This document shows positions 1-11,900 of a stretch of 64,000 nucleotides of DNA, in pieces. The translations under genes were made by a program, and so were the position numbers. Position 1 is the stretch's first letter, and every line of letters starts with the position of its first letter. Below the pieces are notes generated by a model. It ran no database searches. It was given only the letters and a program-made list of their open reading frames with translations, and was not told the DNA's origin. This DNA comes from Smallanthus sonchifolius (taxonomy: Eukaryota > Streptophyta > Magnoliopsida > Asterales > Asteraceae): NCBI GenBank assembly GCA_023525975.1, contig CM042030.1:26468350-26532349 (forward strand), in the 5' to 3' direction.

Positions 1-367
1 TACTTACAAACTTGGGAACTCACCAACCTTGTGTTGACACTTTAAGCATGTTTTCTCAGGTCACTATGGTACACATCAGGACTAGGATGCATCATGGAGT
101 CGCATTGCTTTTATCATTAAATGAACAATGATTTATTACACGTTATTTACATTACTTGGCGCTTTGTTTGCGCGTAATTACTTTTGGGTTATATATTAAT
201 GTACGCTTACGCAACTTAACTTTGAAACCGTGTTTTACCCATGTTGAATGAGCAAACTCATTATTTTCAAATTCATATAGTGGTCGTTCAGCATGACCGA
301 TGACTACGATCCTGGTTTGTCACGTACCTCACGGTAAAACCTCGTGGTGGAATTTGAGGGTGTGACA
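1..367 (+). repeat. 3' end of a Ty3/gypsy LTR
   Basis: The segment ends in TGTGACA at 361-367, the terminus used by the gypsy LTRs of this window. It contains the U5 signature of those LTRs: ACTCACCAAC, then GTTGACAC, then TTCTCAGGT at about 20-62. Directly after it the reading frame of a copia gag begins in mid-gene, so a gypsy element (or solo LTR) that starts left of the window is inserted in copia element X. The expected right copy of the target duplication would be TGTTG at 368-372; the left copy is outside the window. The body of the LTR differs from those of A to F. Confidence 0.75.
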
Positions 368-2437
368 TGTTGATACTCAATCATCTGGAGGTTATACATC
401 TGGAAGTTCTTCAAACTCAAGAAGGGTTCCATATGTCAGAGAATACAGGGAAAGGCGTGTTTGTTTTCACTATAATGAAGTAGGGCATATCTTGGTGAAC
501 TGTCCTTACAAGAACAAAGAAAAGAATCATATGATTCCAGAGAAGACAATTCCTATTCCAAAACCTGTTGTTAATCCTTCAAAACCTCAAGTAGTAAAGA
601 TTCTGAAAAGGCCTGGTGTGGTACAGCCTACATCTGATAATGTGGTGCATAAATCTGTGAGACAGAATGTGCCTAGACAAACATTTGCTAAACCATCTGG
701 GTTTAAGCAAGATTTGAGACATCAAGTGGATGTTAAAGTTGGTGTGGGTAAACCAGGGTTTGTACAACCTGGTGTTAGAGAGCAAGTGGTTTTTCCACAA
801 TCTATTCTGAATCCGAATGTTGGATTCAAATAGAATTCACAATCTGAGGTTAAGCTTTCAAAACCTCAAAGACAGAGACGGAACAAACAATTAAAGAAAC
901 TTTTGGAACTTCATCAAAGTAATTCTTTTTAAAACAATCATGATTTTGTTAATCAACCTAACTTTGAAATGAAAAAGAATGTTCATCAATCAAAATTGTC
1001 TAGTTCTGGCTCATCGTCTCAATCATTAAGAGCTGGTGAAAATAGAAATTGTGAATTACGTGAAGTAGTTTATTTCGATGCTAATGGCCAACCCAAGACC
1101 ACCATGGTTTGGGACTCCGTTTCTAACTCATTTTTCTTGTTATTGTAGGGTCAACCAAGGAGGACTATACACAACAACTGGTATGTGGATAGTGGTTGTT
1201 CCCAACATATGAGTGGAAATATTCAATTGCTTGAAGATGTTAAAAATATCGATGTAGGTTATGTCGCTTTTGCGGGTAATAAAGGCAGATATATAACTGG
1301 TCAAGGAACATTGAAGAATGAAAAAGTGAAGTTTGAGAAAGTCAATTATGTTGAGTAACTCAAGCACAATTTACTCAGTGTGTCCCAAGTGTGTGATAAA
1401 AAAGTTTTCTTTCAATTTTAATGATTCTGGGTGCTTTATTCTGAAGCCGGGATTTATTATACCTGAAGAACGGATTTTGAAGAGGGCTCCGAGGAAGAAT
1501 GACACATATGTCTTAGACATGAGTGTCGCTACAACAATGGATTCAGTTCCTACTTGCTTACTTTCGAAGACGTCTGAATCTGACTTATTCTTTGGCATCG
1601 GAAGCTGGCACACATCAATTCAGAAAGATGAATTACTTGGAAAAGAATGACATGGTTGCTGCTGTACCTAAAATGAAGTTTTCTATGCCCGATCAATGTA
1701 TACCTTGCAAGAAGGGCAAGCAGCACAGAAATTCCCACAAATCTAAGAAACAAAATTCTATTGTTACTTTTTTGGAGCTATTACACATGGATTTGTTTGG
1801 ACCGATAAGTATTGGAAGTATTGGAGGAAAATCATATTGTCTGGTGGTAACTGATGACTTCAGAAGATTCTCATGGGTCAAGTTCTTAGCAACAAAATAC
1901 GAAACAGTTGAGATGGTTCAATTCTTGATTCTAGGGTTGGAGAATCTCTATAAGCAGAAAGTCAGGCGTATTAGAAATGAAAATGGCCTTGAGTTTAAAA
2001 ATAGCAAGATGGGATTCTAGCAAAATGGGATTCTAGCAAAATGGGATTCTTTTGTTTACAAAAGGGTATTCATCATGAATTTAGCGCGCCATATGTTCCT
2101 CAACAGAATGGTGTTACTGAGCGAAAGAACGGAACATTAGTTGAAGCAGCAAGAACCATGTTGGCGGATTCTAAGCTACCGGTTACTTTATAGGCCTAAG
2201 TTGTGAATACTGCTTGTCTTATCTTTAATCATGTTCTGATCGTGAAGCGACACAACAAGAGGTGTTACAAGTTGTTAAGTAACCGAAAGCCTAATTTGGA
2301 TTACCTACTACCTTTTGGAAATCCGTGTAATCTTCTGAAGACCAGAAATGTTCCTACTAAGTTTAGCAAAAAGGCCATTGAAGGTGTTTTCCTTGTATAT
2401 GTAGCCAATTCGGTGAATAAAAGTGTGTATAACTAGG
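368..2437 (+). pseudogene. Ty1/copia gag (C-terminal part), protease and integrase, broken
   Basis: This is the body of copia element X. The gag zinc knuckle lies at about 457-510, but the second cysteine of the CX2CX4HX4C pattern is a tyrosine. The protease site WYVDSGCSQHMSG starts near 1178, with its Asp-Ser-Gly at 1188-1196. GAG-pre-integrase and integrase follow from about 1600; the core is recognisable by LLHMDLFGP and LVVTDDF near 1780-1860. A 16-bp unit is present three times at 2011-2055 and shifts the frame inside the integrase core. Several stops and frame changes are present (for example 830-832 and 2018-2020). The frame reaches the GVFLVYVANSVNKSVYN motif near 2380-2434 and is then interrupted by small LTR insertions. 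It is a dead copy. Confidence 0.85.
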
Positions 2438-2985
2438 TGAGAGTCTTATTATTGTAAAAGTTGTTGTCATCAATATATTTCTTTTGAACATTGATTAGTT
2501 AGTTTATTTACTTGTATTTTCATTTTAATGTAATTTATGTTTTATTTCTAAGTTTGGGCCATCGAAACTACTTAGTTTTGATTGAGGTTTGTTCAATCGA
2601 AACTAGTAGTTTCGATAGATAGTTTAGTTTCGACAGGCTTATCACCCTTGTAAATGCTTCACCGAAACTAGTAGTTTCGGTAAGCATAGTTTCGATGCCT
2701 ATCAACTTACTATAAATAGCGTAGTTTGAGAATTTCTAGGGTGTGGATAGCGGCTGTAACCCTGAAATTCTCTCTTTCACAGTTTTCTGAATCAATACAC
2801 ATTTGGAGTTATTTAATCTGTTGTTCTTACAATTTCATATCTTATTTGTGTTGATTCCTGTGTAGTTTGCTTGTTTATCTTCACCAATTATGTTTCTACC
2901 CACTGTTTCACCACCATACACAAAGATTACACATGTGTGTGTAATCGATCTGTTGAGTGATTTCCGATTGAAATCTGGACCTACA
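2438..2985. mobile_element. Short LTR-like relic (TRIM-sized) with a solo LTR nested inside
   Basis: The segment starts with TG (2438), ends with CA (2985) and is flanked by the 5-bp repeat CTAGG at 2433-2437 and 2986-2990. Removing it brings the copia frame (…SVYN) next to its expected continuation (ETRQVEEW) in the same reading frame, which supports a true insertion. Without the inner LTR it is only about 109 bp, the size of a TRIM or SMART LTR. No internal domain is present, so it would be a solo LTR. The family is not recognised. Confidence 0.6.
2453..2886 (+). repeat. Solo LTR, probably Ty1/copia, with CGAAACTA palindromes
   Basis: This 434-bp unit begins TGTAAAAG, ends TTCACCA and is flanked by the 5-bp repeat ATTAT at 2448-2452 and 2887-2891. 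A TATA box (TATAAATAG) lies at 2711-2719, so the strand is plus. Upstream of it, 2569-2700 holds several copies of a palindrome around CGAAACTAGTAGTTTCG and single AGTTTCGAT half-sites. The same motif recurs in the LTRs of gypsy element D. Confidence 0.75.
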
Positions 2986-3588
2986 CTAGGAAACAAGACA
3001 GGTCGAAGAATGGTTCCATATCGATTGCTCGAATCGTTCATTTCCTCAGAAGGCGGTTGCTCCATAGTGGGCGTTTGATTATGGTAGTTTGTTCAAGTCT
3101 TTCAATTTTGTTCCTGATTTGTCTGTTGAAGAAGCTGATTTACTTTACAAGTAATGCAATGGTGACCAAGATTTCGGTTTTACACCAAGATCGGCGGTTC
3201 CATTATCAGTTCCATCCATAACCCCTGGTCCGAACGTTGCATCTTGTTCCGGTACTCATGAAATTGACAGTGAAGATGACGAAGTAATATTTCAGGATTC
3301 TTTAGCTGATCCTTTGAATATTGTTGATGAATCGTCCACATCTACACAAGTTCAGGGGGATATTTCTACTAATCTTGATACAGTGATACCATTTCCTCAA
3401 GTTGTTCCTTCTCAAGTGGAATCTACTCAAGTTGATGAGGTCGCTTCCATCAAAGAATTAAAAGATCACCCGGTGTAGAATATCATTGGGAATCTACATG
3501 ATGGAGTCAAAACTCGTTCTTTAATTGAAAATAGTTATTTTTATTTTCACATTAGGGATACTGGAGTACTTGATGTTTACTCATATTC
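2986..3588 (+). pseudogene. Ty1/copia linker between integrase and reverse transcriptase
   Basis: The frame resumes with ETRQVEEWFHID, WAFDYGSLFKSFNFVPD, a Ser/Pro-rich acidic stretch (DSEDDEVIFQDSLADP) and ASIKELKDH...IIGNLHDGVKTRS. That order is typical of the copia segment just before reverse transcriptase. The frame is lost near 3580, and reverse transcriptase and RNase H are absent. The same junction occurs in the second copy at 51823-52319, so both copies descend from one deletion derivative. Several stops are visible, including TAG at 3064 and TAA near 3150. Confidence 0.7.
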
Positions 3589-4119
3589 TTGTTTTATTTC
3601 TCAGATCAAATTGTTGAAGCATTTATAATGATAAGCACTCTGAAGTTTGTCCTCGCTTTTGTAACGTCTTTTGAATTGTATTTCAGACTTTGTTGTATTG
3701 GTTTATCGAGTTGTAATCATGTTTGCATGTACTTGTCGTTTGTATATGTTGTATGCTTTGTGTACTTAGTCAAGTGCATAGGAAGTATGTCCTACGTACT
3801 TAACAAGTACGCATGACCAAGTCTTGAGTACTTGCTAAGTTCATAGGAAGAATTTCATGCGCACTTGCTAAGTATGCAGGTACTGAGTCTGTGACTATAT
3901 ATAGCCGGTTGTACGAGAATCTAAGCGCACTCTCATTGTATTTGCTCAGACTTCTTGTAATCGGTTGTGAAATTGGTAATATATGAAGTATTTTGGGAAT
4001 TGTTTTTTAGTTGTCGGTTTCCTTTGTCATTTATACTCCATCTACTCACAGGCATTCTGCACCCTGTTCGACTAGAGATTCACCCACACGATAGGATCCA
4101 TGACACCTGGGGACCTACA
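3589..4119 (+). repeat. Ty1/copia LTR of element X (left boundary unresolved)
   Basis: The right end is CCTACA at 4114-4119, followed by the primer site. A TATA box (TATATATAG) lies at 3896-3904. Upstream of it, 3772-3882 has an array of GTACTT/AAGTAC palindromes with spacers such as GAAGAATTTCATGCGCACTT. The homologous LTR at 52320-52865 aligns along its length. I cannot place the exact 5' TG because the internal domain has been deleted up to it; TGTTGTATTGG at 3691 is one candidate. Confidence 0.7.
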
Positions 4120-4188
4120 AGTGGTATCAGAGCACTTGCTCTTGATTTCAAGTGTTGTAAGTGTGTTTGGAGCATTTTTGACACATTT
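4120..4188 (+). other. Primer binding site and start of copia X leader
   Basis: TGGTATCAGAGC at 4122-4133 is complementary to the 3' end of initiator methionine tRNA, the usual primer of plant copia and gypsy elements. The leader is cut at 4188 by element A and resumes at 50964. CATTT at 4184-4188 is repeated at 50959-50963. Confidence 0.85.
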
Positions 4189-6609
4189 TATCATAGCCCA
4201 ACCGTGCATCTTAACCACGGGTGCGACTAATTGAATCATAAACCAAGGTATAAAGACATTTACTATTAAAGTTTCATAATATTAAAAACCCAATTACATA
4301 AGTCTTAGAATTCAAAGAAACAAATAACATGTTCAAAAGATAAAACGCATAAAATAGAATTTCTTCAACAGATATCTTGGCAAATCCTATGTGTTCTTGA
4401 CTTGACCTATCATGAGCTTAATCACCTGAAACATGTATGAAAAACAAGTGTCAACAAAAAATAGTTGGTGAGAAATCACAGGTTTAATAAAAGCATATGT
4501 TTGGCAAAGATAACAATTCACAATTCAAGATCATCATATAGTGCGTAAAATAAAACAAACACATGATTAGCAAATCCAACCTAAAATGATGAATAACGAA
4601 TAGGCACGACTCGCAAGTTGCACTAATACCGAATAAGATGTCCAACCAAAAGTTGTCCATAAAGTATATGCGGTTTCCATCCTATGGCCTATATCTGTAC
4701 TACCGTTGGCTTGAAAGTTTCAAGTTAAGGATTTGCAAGTTTAACGTTTATCATGTTGTGTTCATTTACTCACATACATATATGATTCGCATGTTTTAAA
4801 ACATCTTTTAATGCGTGCCAACGTGTACATGTTTCCCCCAAAACGATTTGAATAAAGTGGGGCTATGAAGTCTCACCATGAAAGCTAGACGAGATAACTT
4901 GAACGAATAGACAAGGTGAATCATGGACCAGACCATAAATAAATAAACTAACTAGTTATAGGGTAGGTTCGATGGTTACGAGTGTTAGATAGGCGGTTCG
5001 GGTCATAAGGTTAAGAATTAGTTGTAAAAAATAGCGTTCTAGTCGATTTTCAGATTTTGAAAGCAAAGTAACTGAACAGAAATGGGCTTGTTAAAAATAA
5101 CAAACAACGTCCAAAAATTATGAAATTTCATAGGGGATTATTTTAAGTCGTTCCAAACTAGTTTCGTTTAGAAAGTTTTTCTATTTGAGACTTGAATCAT
5201 AGCCAAAATAGTCCAACAAGATAGAAGGTATTGAAAAGGTTTTTGTGTAGTTTTGGCTACTACAGAGTCATACTTTTGAATTAGAAAATGAACCAATTAT
5301 GGTTGGAAAGGAAATTCGAGGAACTACGTCATGGAAATTGATTTTGCTCAGTTTCGATTAATTATGGTCAAGTTATGCTCAGTTAAAGTTAGCACAGTTT
5401 CTGTCCAAAATCAACGGTTGCACTTAAGTGGATCGTTTAGGGTTTTAAGGTTACCGAACGCGTAAATAAAAATTGGATGAATGTTATTATGTTATTATGA
5501 TACATAATATAATCAGATTAGGATAGCCAAAATGTCTCGTGTCACCCGTCTAGCCATGATATTCACAGAAGCGTTTTGGAGAATCACAAAATGCAATCGG
5601 CATAGCCGACACGAGCAAGCGGATTCTATATTTAATTAGTCTGTGAGTTCATATAAGTGATAATATAGAATAAATAATATGTTTTAAGTTAGCAAGAACA
5701 TATTAAAGCATCGGCAGAGCCACTTTTGCAACAGTTGTATTGAGGATTCGCAGAATGCGACGGCATAGCCGCCATTGCAAACGGGATCATTTGTTTGTTA
5801 GTTGGTGATGTTAGCTTGATTTATTAGTTTGATTAAGATTATTAGAGGGTTTTTAGGGCTGAGGTTTCACATGATCAAGTGATCATGGATATAAAATAGA
5901 AGTGAGGGGATGAAGAAAGATTGAAATAAAAAGACGGCATTGAACTTCGGAGGGTTACTTACTTGTTTGATCTTCAAACTCTTGGAATCCTCTAAGGGAT
6001 TTTCGAAATCTTCAAGGGGAGGGCAAGGATTTTGAAAAAAAAACAAGATCCTAACTCTCCTATTTATACTGATGGTTGAAGGGGTGTAAATATGAAATGT
6101 CTTTGAAAAACACTTTCGGGATTTAGGGGGGCTCAAATCTGTGAAATTTAGCTTAACGGGGATGGGTTTTTGTGATTTCTTGCTTGGGCTAGGTCCAAGA
6201 GTAGGTGGGTTGGATCCTATGTTGGCTCGGTTGAGTGCGCACATTCGAAAATTGCAATTTAAAACATTTCTAAGCGAAATAGGCAAATGTTTTCAACATG
6301 AAAGTTGATTGTCATAACAAAATGAATATGTAAAGCTAAAAAAATTTAAGTTAAAGTTAAGTTATTTGCGTACGGTTGTTGGTGTTCGGTGGGTGAGAAA
6401 ACAGAGTTTTTGATCGTTTTTCAAATTTCAGGATTTATTGAAAGAATTTTTTGCAAAAAAAAACTTTGTTTTAAATAAAGAAATGAATATGTTAAACGTT
6501 TCAAACATAAATTAATATCATGTTTGACGAATTTGTCGGTTGTGGACGGTACGCATCTAACGGCGGTTTAAAGGGCGAACGATCGCACGAAAGTACTAAC
6601 TAGTACTTT
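4189..6609 (-). repeat. Element A 3' LTR, distal part
   Basis: It aligns with 48215-50650 throughout. On the minus strand it carries a TATA box (TATAAATA, 6061-6068), an intron-like donor (GGTGAGA, GT at 4875-4876) and an acceptor (TTTCAG, AG at 4426-4427). Three CGGCATAGCCG-type short palindromes lie near 5597, 5711 and 5771. Element B interrupts it after ACTTT at 6605-6609. There is no gene here; the frame at 5867-6286 is incidental LTR sequence. Confidence 0.85.
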
Positions 6610-6675
6610 TATAACATCTTGAAATTTCAAAAACTAATGGCTCGAGACAGAGGTGACCCGAATGTCTTTTAAAAA
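6610..6675 (+). repeat. Element B 5' LTR, first piece
   Basis: It matches the first part of the B 3' LTR from 32308, including the GTGACCCGAATGTCTTTTAAA stretch. It is cut by C, whose target repeat AAAAA is at 6671-6675. The terminal dinucleotide is TA instead of TG. Confidence 0.8.
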
Positions 6676-7170
6676 TGTAACATCCCGAAAATAGTAAATA
6701 AGTAAATAAAAATACGATGGAGATTTAAACGTCATAAAACGAAAGAAAGACGGATGGGCTTGGGCTCGACTCCAACGGGCCGAGGGAAGCCCAGGTATAA
6801 AAGGGGCAAGACAGCCCATTTGACCATTTCACCAATTCTAGATAGAGAAAGGGAGCCCGGGTCTAGAGAGAGAAAGTCGACGGATCGTCACGAGATTTGA
6901 GGAGCACGTTACTACTGAGATCGTGAGCAAAACCTCTGGATCAGAATTCCAATCCAGGTAATGATTCGATCATAATAGGAGTTTTTGTTCATTTTGGGGT
7001 TTCTCGGGTTTTAGCTAAAAAGGAGACGTTTTCATTGATGAAACTTAATAATAAGCTTAGAAATAGCATCTAGAATGAAAACCGGTTGTTTAGATCAAAG
7101 AAAATTATAAGATTAGCATGATCGGATTAACATGCAAGAATTCCGAAATTTTGGTCCAGGAACCAGGTAC

Positions 7171-7325
7171 TGCGTACTTACCAAGTACGCAAGAAGGATT
7201 TCCTGCGTACTTACCAAGTACGCAGGAGGAAGTCCCTGCGTACTTATCAAGTACGCAGGAGAAAGATCCTGCGCACTTGAAAAGTGCGCATGAGCAAGTC
7301 CCTGCGCACTTATTAAGTGCGCAGG
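7171..7325 (+). repeat. Array of five 33-bp palindromic units in C LTR
   Basis: Each unit holds two arms, TGCGTACTTA and its near complement, with a short loop and an 11-13 bp spacer. Units 1-3 have GCGTACTT paired with AAGTACGC. Units 4-5 have GCGCACTT paired with AAGTGCGC, so both arms changed together. The period of 33 keeps one reading frame open (AYLPSTQE repeats). The copy in the 3' LTR is at 14088-14240; its fourth unit has CATTTGAC in the left arm. Spacers resemble those of the copia X array. Confidence 0.9.
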
Positions 7326-7473
7326 CAGCAGACCAGTAAGTAAAGTCAGTATGTTTTAGGATGATTAAAACGTTAGAGTCGGGATTGGGTCTGATGTATG
7401 TTTAACTACCTAATTCAGATAGTACGTGACGTTGTTGGACCTTCGTTTAGGACAACCTAGAGAAGCTTATCAG

Positions 7474-8400
7474 GTGAGTTCTATGTGCCCCCTTCTATGT
7501 TATGTACAAAAGATTTATAAATGTTTTGGGGCTGAAATGTATACACTAAGTAAATAAATGTTATGAATGTCAATGTGATCATATGTGGTATATAAGTATA
7601 TATATATATACCTATATAAAGAAAAAGAATTTATGAATAAAGAATGAAAAGCATGATTATAAAGAATGAATGAAAGTATAACACCATATGAAAGAATGAA
7701 ATCCTGCTTTATATCCATGTATATATTGCTTGCAAAGTACAGAAAATGTTATGGACGCTTCGATGATAACGGCTACTTCGGTAGACGGACGACCATGTGA
7801 CTATTTTACAACCGGGACAAGTGCGTTCCTTCATCAGCTAGGACGTACGAATGCCATTAAAGGACGGTCGAAACAATTGGCATATTATAGTAGAACGGTT
7901 GTATAAATATTAGTCGCAAGGGAAACGGATACCTTCGGGTAGACGGGCGAATTACGGCCTACGACGGTAGGACGGTTAAGGCGGACGGCCGAAGGTTGGC
8001 CGGACGGAAAGTTAAGGCGGACGGTTTCTAGGACCGGACGAGTAAAAGGGTTATGACGGTAGCTTAAGGGCGTATGTCTTTGTGATATACGCGCTAAAAA
8101 GGCGGGTTGATCACCCATGAAAGGAAAGAAAAGAAAAGAAAAGAAAAGGGTGAATGCATATATATGTAGTCACAAAGAAAGTAGAAAGAAAAGCAAAAGT
8201 TATGAAATTAAATGAGACGAAAGATGCGAATATATATTTAAATGCATTTGCGAAGAATGATAAAAGAAAAGCAATTCAAGTAAATGTGTATTTATATAAA
8301 TATATATAACTATGCATACTTATAGAGAAAAGAATGTTTGTACCTAATTGTATTAAACTAGAACTCACCAGCGTTAGCTAACTTTAAGTATACATTTCAG
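7474..8400 (+). other. Intron-like segment within C LTR
   Basis: The donor CAG|GTGAGTT (GT at 7474) fits the plant 5' splice consensus. The acceptor ACATTTCAG (AG at 8399-8400) is preceded by ACTCACCAGCGTTAGCTAACT. CCCCC and TTTTGGGG lie 12-60 nt after the donor and can pair. Homologous signals occur in all the other gypsy LTRs here. The 3' LTR equivalent is 14391-15311. Splicing itself is inferred. Confidence 0.5.
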
Positions 8401-8619
8401 GTAAAGGAAGAAAAGGTCGTGCGATGGCGTGAAGGTTACCCGGCACAAGACTGACATCCCACTTTTGTTTGCTAATACAATGTTGTGTTTTAAATTGTTA
8501 AGACTTCCGCTGTTATGTAATGTAATTAAATGATGAATATTATAATTTAAGTTCAGTATTTATGGCTATGTTTATGAGTAAATCCAACGAGTGAGGTTAC
8601 CCGGGAAAGGGCCCTTACA

Positions 8620-8973
8620 AGTTGGTATCAGAGCAATAGTTTGAGAGATTCAGACATCCCTAAATGTCTGGACTCAAACTGATTATGGGACCAACGCACG
8701 GATGTCAGTAAGGGTAACCAACGCCAACGCTAGCACGGTAAGTAAGTCATAAAGTTAACGCGCTTGCATAAGAATAGATACCTTAACTTAGAACAAATAG
8801 ATGTTAATGCCACGACCGATTTGAAGAGTTTTGAAACCGAAAAGCAATGTAAATTAGTAATCACAAACCGGTCACTGTAATTAATAATTTACCTTGCTCG
8901 TACTGTTCCAAACTATGATCTGAAGAAATGACATTGATGTATTCCCTTTATAACTATCAGGAAATTAAGGATT
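8620..8973 (+). other. Element C primer site and leader
   Basis: TTGGTATCAGAGC follows the LTR end at 8622-8634 and fits initiator tRNA-Met priming. A second donor-like site (ACG|GTAAGTAAG, GT at 8738) and acceptor-like site (ACTATCAG, AG at 8959-8960) frame a possible 223-nt leader intron. A short frame MSVRVT... begins at 8702 just before the donor, as in B. Here joining at 8960 would not be in frame with gag, so it would act as an upstream frame only. Confidence 0.55.
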
Positions 8974-11900
8974 ATGGCTGGTGGAGGAAGAACGGGTCGC
9001 CGAGGCGGTCGCACTGGCCGAGTAGGTAGACCTCCATTGAACCCAAGATTTGAAGAAGAAGAGAGTGTACACGCAGAGCACACCGAAAGTGTGCACGAAA
9101 CAGAAGTGACCCCAATTAGGGACGACAGTCCAGGGCCTATACAGTTGGAACCTGAAGTCAGGGATGCTATTGCCCGTGAAGTTGTGCTCACTTTGAAGAA
9201 GGTATTGCCTGATCTACTATCTGAGGCAATAAAGAAAAGTAAACAGGAGGATGAAGGAGACAAAGAAGAGAAAGTATACGATAGTGATGGGGATGAAATA
9301 AAGATAGGATCGAGCAATCGTGGGTGTACTTACAAAGGCTTTAAGGACGGAGACCCACCCAAGTTCGATGGGAGCAAAGATTCAGTGGCAACGCTTGAGT
9401 GGATCGAGAGGATGAATGCAGTCATCAACATCAGCGAGTGTCGATCCGACCAAGCCGTTAAGTATGTCGCTCATTCTTTCACCAACGAAGCGCTAAGTTG
9501 GTGGAGGAATATTCAGAGAACAAAGTCACCGAATGCTATAAACAGAATGACATGGGACGACTTGAAAAAGATGATTATCCAAAAGTTCTGCCCCCAGAAC
9601 GAAATCGACCGAGTTGAAAATGAATTCCTCAACCTCAAGGCTGGGAACAAGACGCACCGCCAGTATACATCAAGATTCAATGAACTGGCTCAACTAGTAC
9701 CCCACCTGGTGGAAACTGAAGACCGCTTGATCAAGTACTATGTTAAGGGGTTGCCACAGCGGGTCCGTGTTCATGTAAAAGCTAACCTACCCTCGACCTT
9801 CGAGTCGGTAGTGAATCTGAGCGGAATCGTCTACGACGACTACGCCAATGAGGACCCGACACCTGAGACACAAAAGAGAAAGTGGGAGAACCCGTCTAGG
9901 GGCACCGGAAGAGGGAATGTAGGAACCGAAACTAAGAAACCAAGGTTGGATGAATATGAAACTTGCAAGAAATGTGGGAGGCAACATCTTGGCGAGTGTC
10001 GAATCGGCGCCACCACATGCTACAAGTGCGGGAAACCGGGGCACTTCTCCCGGGAATGTGCAACAAACATAAAGTGTCAGGTATGTGGAATGTTTGGGCA
10101 TCTGACAAAGAACTGCAGGAGGGCCGGCCAATCTGGTTCGGGCAAGGACAGGGAACAAGAACAACCAAAGGCAAGGACTCGCGCCTATGCCTTAACTGAG
10201 GAGGAAGCAAGGGGAAATCCTGAGGTTGTGTCAGGTACGTTCCTAGTTAATGATGAACATGCTGCTATATTATTTGACTCGGGTGCTAGTAAAAGCTTTA
10301 TATCAAATGCCTTTAGTCGAAAACTGAATTGCACTATCAACACAGTAGTAAAGGCCTTTAGTGTACAAACTGCCGTTGGTAAAAATTCGGCAGTATTCCA
10401 AGTAACAGAGGATTGCATAATAGAAATAGAGGGTCATAAGTTTCCTTCTAGATTATTCCTTCTCACCTTAGGAGGATTCGATATAGTATTGGGTATGGAT
10501 TGGCTAGCTGCCAATGAAGCTCAAATCATATGTAAACGTAAGAGGATACACCTCAAAGCTCCTAACGGCAGTCCAATTACGGTTTATGGGGATTGGAATT
10601 GCACAATGCCGAACGTCATCTCGATGATCAAGGCCGAAAGTTACATGAGGCGCGGTTGCGAAGCTTATCTGGCGTACGTTATTGACGATAGAATGAAAAC
10701 GAAAGAACTCGAGATTGTACCCGTGGCGTGCAACTTTCCGGAAGTATTTCCTGAGGATCTACCTGGATTGCCACCCGATCAGGAAATAGAATTTCAGATT
10801 GACTTACTACCAGGAGCTGAGCCCGTTGCCAAAGCCCCCTACCGATTGGCTCCGTCAGAAATGAAAGAATTGATGTCTCAACTAGAGGAACTAACCGAAA
10901 AAGGATTTATTAGACCGAGCATCTCACCATGGGGCGCTCCGGTACTTTTTGTAAAGAAGAAGGACGGCAGCATGCGCATGTGCATTGACTACCGCGAATT
11001 GAACAAGAGGACAGTAAAGAACAAATACCCATTGCCTAGAATAGACGACCTTTTTGATCAACTGCAAGGTGCGAGTTGGTTCTCAAAGATCGATCTTAGG
11101 TCGGGTTACCATCAGTTAAAAGTAAGGGAAGAAGACGTACCAAAGACCGCATTTCGCACGCGTTATGGACATTATGAATTCCTCGTGATGTCCTTCGGGT
11201 TGACTAACGCTCCAGCAGCGTTCATGGATTTGATGAATAGAGTATGTCGACCAATGTTGGATTGATCAGTGATAGTTTTCATAGACGACATACTGGTATA
11301 TTCGAAGAACAAGGGTGATCACCACTGTCACCTAAGGGAGGTTCTGGAAGTGCTAAAGCAGGAAAAGTTGTACGCGAAATTCTCCAAATGCGCGTTCTGG
11401 CTTAGGGAAGTTCAATTCCTAGGTCACGTGATAAACCCAAATGGCATCATGGTGGACCCTGCAAAGATCGAGACAGTAAAGGAATGGAACATCCCAAAGA
11501 CACCAACGGAGATACGAAGCTTTCTGGGATTGGCGGGCTACTATCGAAGGTTCATTCAAGATTTCTCAAGAATAGTCTCGCCTCTAACTAAACTGACACG
11601 GAAAGAAGTAAAATATGAATGGGGTCAGACCCAAAACAACGCGTTTGAGGAACTCAAGACACGATTAACCCAAGCTCCAGTCTTAACACTACCTGAGGGA
11701 AACGAAGACTTGGTAGTCTACTCTGACGCTTCGGGGCAGGGTTTAGGTTGCGTACTTATTCAACGAGGAAAGGTAATTGCTTATGCTTCACGACAACTAA
11801 AGATTCACGAGGTTAACTACCCAAAACACGATCTAGAGTTAGCAACAGTGGTTTTCGCGTTGAAAATATGGAGGCACTATCTGTATGGAGTTAAATGCAC

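Larger units (their letters stand above)
6676..8619 (+). repeat. Element C 5' LTR
   Basis: It starts TGTAACATCCCG and ends CCCTTACA. The TATA box (TATAAAA) is at 6796-6802, so U3 is short and the transcribed part is about 1.8 kb. Downstream are a hairpin array (7171-7325), an intron-like donor/acceptor pair (7474-8400) and an AAAGA tract (8119-8150). The 73-codon frame at 7118-7339 arises from the array and is present in both LTRs; I do not regard it as a gene. Confidence 0.92.

Noticed and set aside
4189..6609. An independent solo LTR at the left
   Set aside because: It lacks its last 290 bp, which are found at 42625-42908 beyond B; the target repeats of A and B show it is the split 3' LTR of A.
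7171..7325. Regular repeats with spacers resembling a CRISPR array
   Set aside because: Plant nuclear context inside an LTR. Spacers are similar to each other and repeats are short and variable; there are no cas genes.
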